Positions 59,230 through 64,000 of a DNA stretch of 64,000 bases are shown here, piece after piece; positions within the stretch are counted from its first letter, which is position 1, and the number at the start of each line of letters is the position of its first letter. The position numbers and the translations under genes are program-made. Origin of the DNA: Chlorops oryzae (Eukaryota > Arthropoda > Insecta > Diptera > Chloropidae). The notes beneath the pieces are model-generated. The model was not told where the DNA came from, did no database searches, and saw only the letters and a program-made list of their open reading frames with translations. The stretch spans positions 142,559,934-142,623,933 of the forward strand of contig CM035806.1 in assembly GCA_020466095.1 (NCBI GenBank), given 5' to 3'.

Positions 59230-60811
59230 TTAGTTTTGATCCTGCAATTTGGCTTTTAGCGAAGCTGGCATCTCTGGTGGTGGTGGACGTGGTAATGCTA
59301 AGGCGACCTTAACACCATCATAGATGAACCATTGTAAAGCTGTCAGTGTACCAATCATAATAATACGAGGCATTAGACCATTCCACATTCCCATAAAACC
59401 AAGCGATTTGGCGACTTGCAAGGCACTGGAACCTTTAGCTTGATTCAATTTCGAGACAACAACATCAGCTGGATGCGAAACAATCGCACAGAAGACACCA
59501 GCAATATAACCGGCAGCGAAGGTAACAACCAATTGTTCACTCTTGGAGCACTCAGCACGTGGTCTCGGTACAACATGCCTGTATGGAAAATGGAAAAATT
59601 AAATGCCATATAGTTTTGAATTTAAGTTTCAATTAAATGGACCTCACTGTATAGCTTTATTGTATAAACACAATGAAACATTCTATGGAGAAAAATGTCA
59701 AGGGGAAAAATTCTCTGGGAATATTCATTTAGAAATAATTATTGTAATTTTTGTAAGAAGCAGGAAGTGTCCGCATGCATACCGCATAGAAGAGGTTTCA
59801 CTGTGTATATAACATAAGGGTGTTTATTTGGCTTACTTGTACAATAGCTCGACGGTTCGCTCGAAGCAGGCGAATTTCATCATTGTATATGGAATTTGTC
59901 GCATCCAGAGCGGTACGAGTCCCTTGTAGAATGCAGAGATACCTTCCTCTTTCATCATTCTTGGCATTGCTTCGCGCAGTGTGCTTGCATAGCCCTGGCT
60001 CGTCTGGATTTTCACCTTAGCGGCCTCCATTGGTGCTAATGCTATATCGGCGAAGAATTCAGCTGAAGCTGATCCGGCCAAATATAACCAAGTACGGTAA
60101 AGGTAGGCATTCTCTTCGCCCAACAGATCGGCATAGAATACCTTGAACACTTCATACAAACCGAATTTGAAGAGACCCTGAAAAAGTACAAGGAAACACA
60201 ACGAATGAGTGAGTGAGAGAGAGAGAGAGAGAGAGAGAAGTTAAGTGCCAGGAAAATGAATAGTTTTTCATTCTTAGGAAAAGAAAGTCTTCAATAACGT
60301 TTCGTCGTCGTCGTCGTCGTCGTTATCTCAGTCTAGTGTGATAAAGTCATATGATAACAACAACAAAAGTCCGTCGCACAATAATTGGACAAAGGCAAGC
60401 AACGACCCAATTTATGTAATGTCGATAAACCCCCTTCGTCCATCAATATATGATGTCGATGGAACTCACCTGTGCCGAATAGCCGAAGAAAGTTGGCGCC
60501 CAGCCTTTGGCCAGACCGCGCATACCCTCCTCGGCGACAGTGAGTCTGAAGCCGTTACCTAAATTCTTGTATTTCTTCTGATCGACTTGCAGACGGCATT
60601 TGACCAAATCGAGCGGCACGACCATCGTGTGAGTTGTACCGCATGAAAGTATGCCACCAAGACCACATAGTAGGAAATATTTCGTACTGCCGAATTCACA
60701 CGAGTCACCGCTGGCAGCGGCGACGGCCCCCTGTTGGGCATCACATTGCACGCGAGTGAACGGCGTCCGGAAGGGAGAGTTCTTGGCAGCTTCGAATAAT
60801 GACGAGAACAT
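59230..60811 (-). CDS. Mpcp: mitochondrial phosphate carrier protein (343 aa)
   Basis: SLC25A3-type carrier of the inner mitochondrial membrane that imports phosphate with protons for ATP synthesis. Three coding exons (minus): 60811-60470, 60177-59837 and 59578-59230; the last junction splits a Lys codon. The start MFSSLFEAAKNSPFRTPF fits fly phosphate carriers. Three carrier repeats each carry the signature PxD/ExxK/R: PLDLVKCR (66-73), PMEAAKVK (163-170) and PADVVVSK (264-271). FGYSAQ-GLFKFGLYE and QIPYTMMKFACFE are phosphate-carrier specific. Length is normal for the family (340-362). The upstream frame to 60976 is open but is read as 5' UTR, with an acceptor at 60931 and a leader exon ending at 61205. 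Flies have two paralogues; I cannot say which this is. Confidence 0.97.
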
Positions 60812-61204
60812 CTTTGCTCCTTCAAAAGAGTTTCCTTCTTCTTTCTTCAAACGAACTGATATATTTAGGTTGCGAGTTGGTGACGAGTTTGTACGAGCGC
60901 GTGAGTGGGTATCTTTGTCTTCTGTTGCGACTGAAATGAAGAGGTTTTTTCGATTTATTATCCACTTCATATGCATTTGCTTTTACGAAGATCTACTGCT
61001 GCACAAATTTTTTTGGTTACATAACCAAATTAGTCATGAATTGCTTTCAAAAGTGCATCGGTTTCAAATTTTCCCACATTAACATTGCCCTCACTTCGCT
61101 TACATATATTCTTTCTTCTGTTTTTCTCTTTTTTTTTTTTTTTGATTTTCTGCGGTAATTATGCAACGGAAATCGGGAAATCGAAAAGCGTGCGACCCAC
61201 TCAC

Positions 61205-61285
61205 CTGAATTTTCCAACAGCCACGGGACACTTCAACAGAACGAGACCTTGCGGCAGGCGATGTTCGCGGAGTTATCGATAATCG
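61205..61285 (-). other. predicted 5' UTR exon of the phosphate carrier
   Basis: On the minus strand, GGAAAATTCAG is followed by a consensus GTGAGT donor (61204-61199). It pairs with the CATTTCAG acceptor at 60931-60938, giving a 274-bp leader intron. The upstream edge is a guess. Confidence 0.55.
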
Positions 61286-61986
61286 GATTAGTGCGTTAGG
61301 TGATGCCAGCTTTTTTAAATTTAAAAGGAATTGAATGTTTCAAAAAAAAAAAAAAAAAAAAACGTGTTGTAAATGAAAAAAGTCTTAGAGCCAATTCTAC
61401 ATCAACATATTTATCGAGCCGTTTTACATATCCATTTTTTAATTCCTTTTAAATTGTCTTCTGTCGCTGATCGTTCTACACTACACATTTGCAAGCAACG
61501 ATTATATATGATTGTGTTTTTCCTATGACATTCGTTTATTCGATTACAATTAAGTAAAACGTAATAAATACATGGTTGTGACGCATTTATAACAATAATA
61601 AATTAAATTAAATCGGATTCAGTAACTGCATAAAAATTATTCGAAAATTCTTGAAACTGTTTTCGTTCACGAAGCGAATCAACTGTAAAATCCATGGAAA
61701 TGACACATGGCTATAAACGATTTGACGCTCACTTTCTATACTCTTGCAAAGAAAAATGTGAGTGCTGTTTGCCGACAATGTCCAATGTAAGAATAACTTA
61801 GAGCCAATTTCACAATGCTTATTAAATACGAAATGTCGTTTAATCATAGATTTTCTTTTCACCATCCTAAAGGCAGCTCGTACTTAAATGTCCCATATCG
61901 GGCACTTAAGTAGAGTTTATGCGTCCCTGTGTATTCCTAATGGAAACAGCTGATTTAAGAAGAAAAATTTTCTTTATGAAGAGTTA
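61286..61986. other. noncoding DNA
   Basis: A poly(A) tract at about 61340-61362; no gene recognised. Confidence 0.35.
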
Positions 61987-62187
61987 CCCAGCAAACATTT
62001 ACCCCACTTAAATATATCAAACAGTTTTCGCTTATTCTATTTTAGTTGGACTTTTGAACTACTTGAAATTTTACGTTTCTCAGACACATTTGCGAAGTGC
62101 TTGAAAATGGAAGGAATTTGGAAAGGTACTTGGAAACAAATTAGTAGAAAGCACCTTTGTAAAAAGTTTATGGAAATGCTTGCTGGG
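61987..62187. mobile_element. TA-flanked MITE with CCCAGCAAACATTT end (201 bp)
   Basis: Ends CCCAGCAAACATTTACC and, inverted, CCCAGCAAGCATTTCC, with TA on both sides. A lone end with the same motif is at about 820. Confidence 0.85.
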
Positions 62188-62610
62188 TATTTTTATTGAC
62201 ATTTTTCATTCATTTATTTTGCTTGTAATCAGCTGATAACGATGGTGTTGCAGTAAAAATAAAAGGTGCTGCCGTACTTCCGCGTTATTGAATTTTGGAT
62301 TTGGTGAAATGGGATGAAAATTAAATCCGTAGTAATGCCAGTGGGTGATTAAAATTAAATTGGCTCTTAATCAATGCAAAAAACGCGCTTTTCATGAGCA
62401 ATGGTACTCAAATACCAAAGCAGGAAAAAATACGAACACATGGACTGAGGCTTATGCAACAGATTAGGCTGGTATTCTAAATTTATGCGACAAAACTGTT
62501 GAAAGGAGAACCTACAAAAATGTCCCTAAGTAAAGCAAGTTAAACATACAAAAATTGATTGCCTCGATTGTGTGAACAGCCTCGGTTATATAATACGCAA
62601 AAAACTCTAA

Positions 62611-62690
62611 GGGGCTATCTCCAGCTCTGTCAGAAATGAAAAACTTCGTATAAAAAAAACGCTTCAGAAATGAAACAGAATTTTTCTAAA
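62611..62690. mobile_element. partial second copy of the GGGGCTATCTC MITE
   Basis: AAGGGGCTATCTCCAGCTCT, then GTCAGAAATGAAAAACTTC, matches the terminus of 30808-30950. The distal end is missing. Confidence 0.75.
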
Positions 62691-62702
62691 GTGTTCATAT
62701 TA

Positions 62703-62820
62703 GGCGACAAACTTGGTTTGAGGGCGAGGCAGGTTCGGGGATGTGCTGTGGGAGTGTTTTCTCTCTTCCCCGTGTATTCCTCGCCTATAAACCAACTGTG
62801 TCGATGGTGATCGCCTTTAG
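62703..62820. repeat. hairpin MITE-like repeat
   Basis: AGGCGACAAACTTGGTTTGA with GGGCGAGG, paired with CCTCGCC and TAAACCAACTGTGTCG. The loop TTTTCTCTCTTCCCC resembles that of the hairpin at 37844. Confidence 0.65.
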
Positions 62821-63026
62821 GAAAGTTGGTGGTACAATCGTATTCATATGAAAAACAAGTAAAGAAGTTTACATCGGCTAAGCCGATTGCACACATACCT
62901 TTTCCTCAGCCTAAAATATGTTAAAACAGGACCTTAACAAAAATTCCTGCCCTTTTCGTTGTTCTAGCTACACCTTATCTGTGCTTCGATTTAGCTTCAC
63001 AAACTCGAAATTATTATTAAGTAAAA

Positions 63027-63165
63027 AATTTTTGCGAATGGCGGGCATGGTCAAATTTAAACCGTAAGAGGACATTTTGTCTAGCTGCGAAATACTCAAT
63101 TCAAAATAGTGAAAATGAAATTTTTGCGATTTTCGCGAAATGTGGTCATGGTCAAAATTTAACCT
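63027..63165. repeat. two diverged direct repeats
   Basis: Direct copies of about 40 bp: TTTTTGCGAATGGCGGGCAT, then GGTCAAATTTAAACCGTAAG, and TTTTTGCGATTTTCGCG through GGTCAAAATTTAACCTTAAG, spaced about 90 bp apart. Confidence 0.6.
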
Positions 63166-64000
63166 TAAGTGACGACTTTATTTGGCGGCAAATTACACAA
63201 TCAGAAGAAGCAAAAAGAAAGCATTTTTGTATACAGACGTGAGAATAAGAGAAAGAGTGTTTTTTTCTACTGTATAGGATGATGATAATAGTTATAGCGA
63301 TGTCGCAATTTGTTTTCAGCGAAAGCTTAAGTCTACATAGTAGCTATACACACACCAAATTTCGATAAGCTGGCCCAGCAAGAAACTGCTACCGAAACTC
63401 ACTAACACATATGAGCAAATGTTGCAGCTACTAACACCAATGCATATTCTGTAAACACATATTTCTAGTGTTGAATTTTCGCGATAAGTAACCAGTAAAT
63501 TGTTTCCAGTCTCCTTAATTGGGATATGCCAAAGTGATGCTCATGAATAAAAACATAATTTAAAATAATATGTACATAGTAAGGAAATAAATCGCAGAAA
63601 TACTCCAAAATACTACTTTGACGCAAGTATTCAATGATGTACCAATTGATTTACTCATTCCTGCATGTCTCTGATGTTTATACATCAATAAGATATGTCG
63701 CCATTTAATTATTTCAAAAGTTGCAAGCGGCGGAGCCAGATTCGAAGTATTGAAGGAATATTATGAAACTGATATGCTTTAAAAAACTAGAAAAAGATAG
63801 TTGCTACATGTATGCAGTGTGCGCAACATCTTTTCAGCAACATTGCGGTATAAATCTCCTCTTGCCCATAAGCTTGTAACGAAGAAAATACCGCAACATC
63901 TGGTACCCGTATCGGGTACGTAACTAGTTATATAACTGTTACGATTCTTGCTGGGGGGATGTATAGTAAAAAAGTTATTCACGAAAAACGTTATAAATCG
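63166..64000. other. noncoding DNA to the window end
   Basis: No gene or clear repeat is recognised. Confidence 0.35.

Noticed and set aside
60812..60976. N-terminal extension of the phosphate carrier to 60976
   Set aside because: It crosses a good acceptor at 60931 and has no carrier-like or targeting sequence. The MFSSLFEAAK start matches the family.

Overview
The window is nuclear DNA of a brachyceran fly. Introns are short (57-292 bp in the genes found), with GTAAGT/GTGAGT donors and pyrimidine-AG acceptors. The intergenic DNA is AT-rich and full of small transposons and CT/GA microsatellites, and the genes read as close relatives of Drosophila genes. A tephritid fruit fly or a near relative is my best guess; that is inference, not something I could search.

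Bases 1-38,700 hold no host gene I can support. This is a transposon field. It contains a 43-bp hairpin satellite, tRNA-derived SINEs, the 3' stump of a non-LTR retrotransposon, a hAT relic with a BED-finger ORF, a 1.08-kb PIF/Harbinger element with a broken transposase, a decayed Tnp2-like transposase, and MITEs with piggyBac, hAT, pogo/mariner and Harbinger hallmarks. Several are nested, and the target-site duplications and empty-site copies inside the window give the order of insertion.

Bases 38,700-61,300 hold the genes. In order they are: an unrecognised 459-aa protein with two membrane segments and a coiled coil (+, 38,782-40,352); a CIR1-type corepressor/splicing-linked RS protein (+, 44,695-46,170); COP9 signalosome subunit 1 (-, 48,346-50,302); an Nrdp1/RNF41-type E3 ligase, elgi in Drosophila (+, 52,099-53,332); a 227-aa secreted Gly/Ala/Ser/Gln-rich protein with a furin-like site (+, 55,369-56,131); and the mitochondrial phosphate carrier (-, 59,230-60,811). 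I rebuilt all six by joining exons at splice sites that keep frame. MITEs fill the spaces between them. CIR1, CSN1, elgi and the carrier look like widely expressed genes and share no pathway as a set, though CSN1 and elgi both act in ubiquitin signalling. TATCGATA (DRE-type) motifs lie upstream of CIR1 and elgi, and those near elgi appear to sit inside a hAT terminus.

Bases 61,300-64,000 hold more MITE material and no recognised gene. I found no CRISPR array, rRNA, bacterial operon or functional tRNA. The most unusual objects are the foldback element carrying a GC-richer unrelated core (56,472-57,366), the dated nested insertions, and the two unrecognised proteins.
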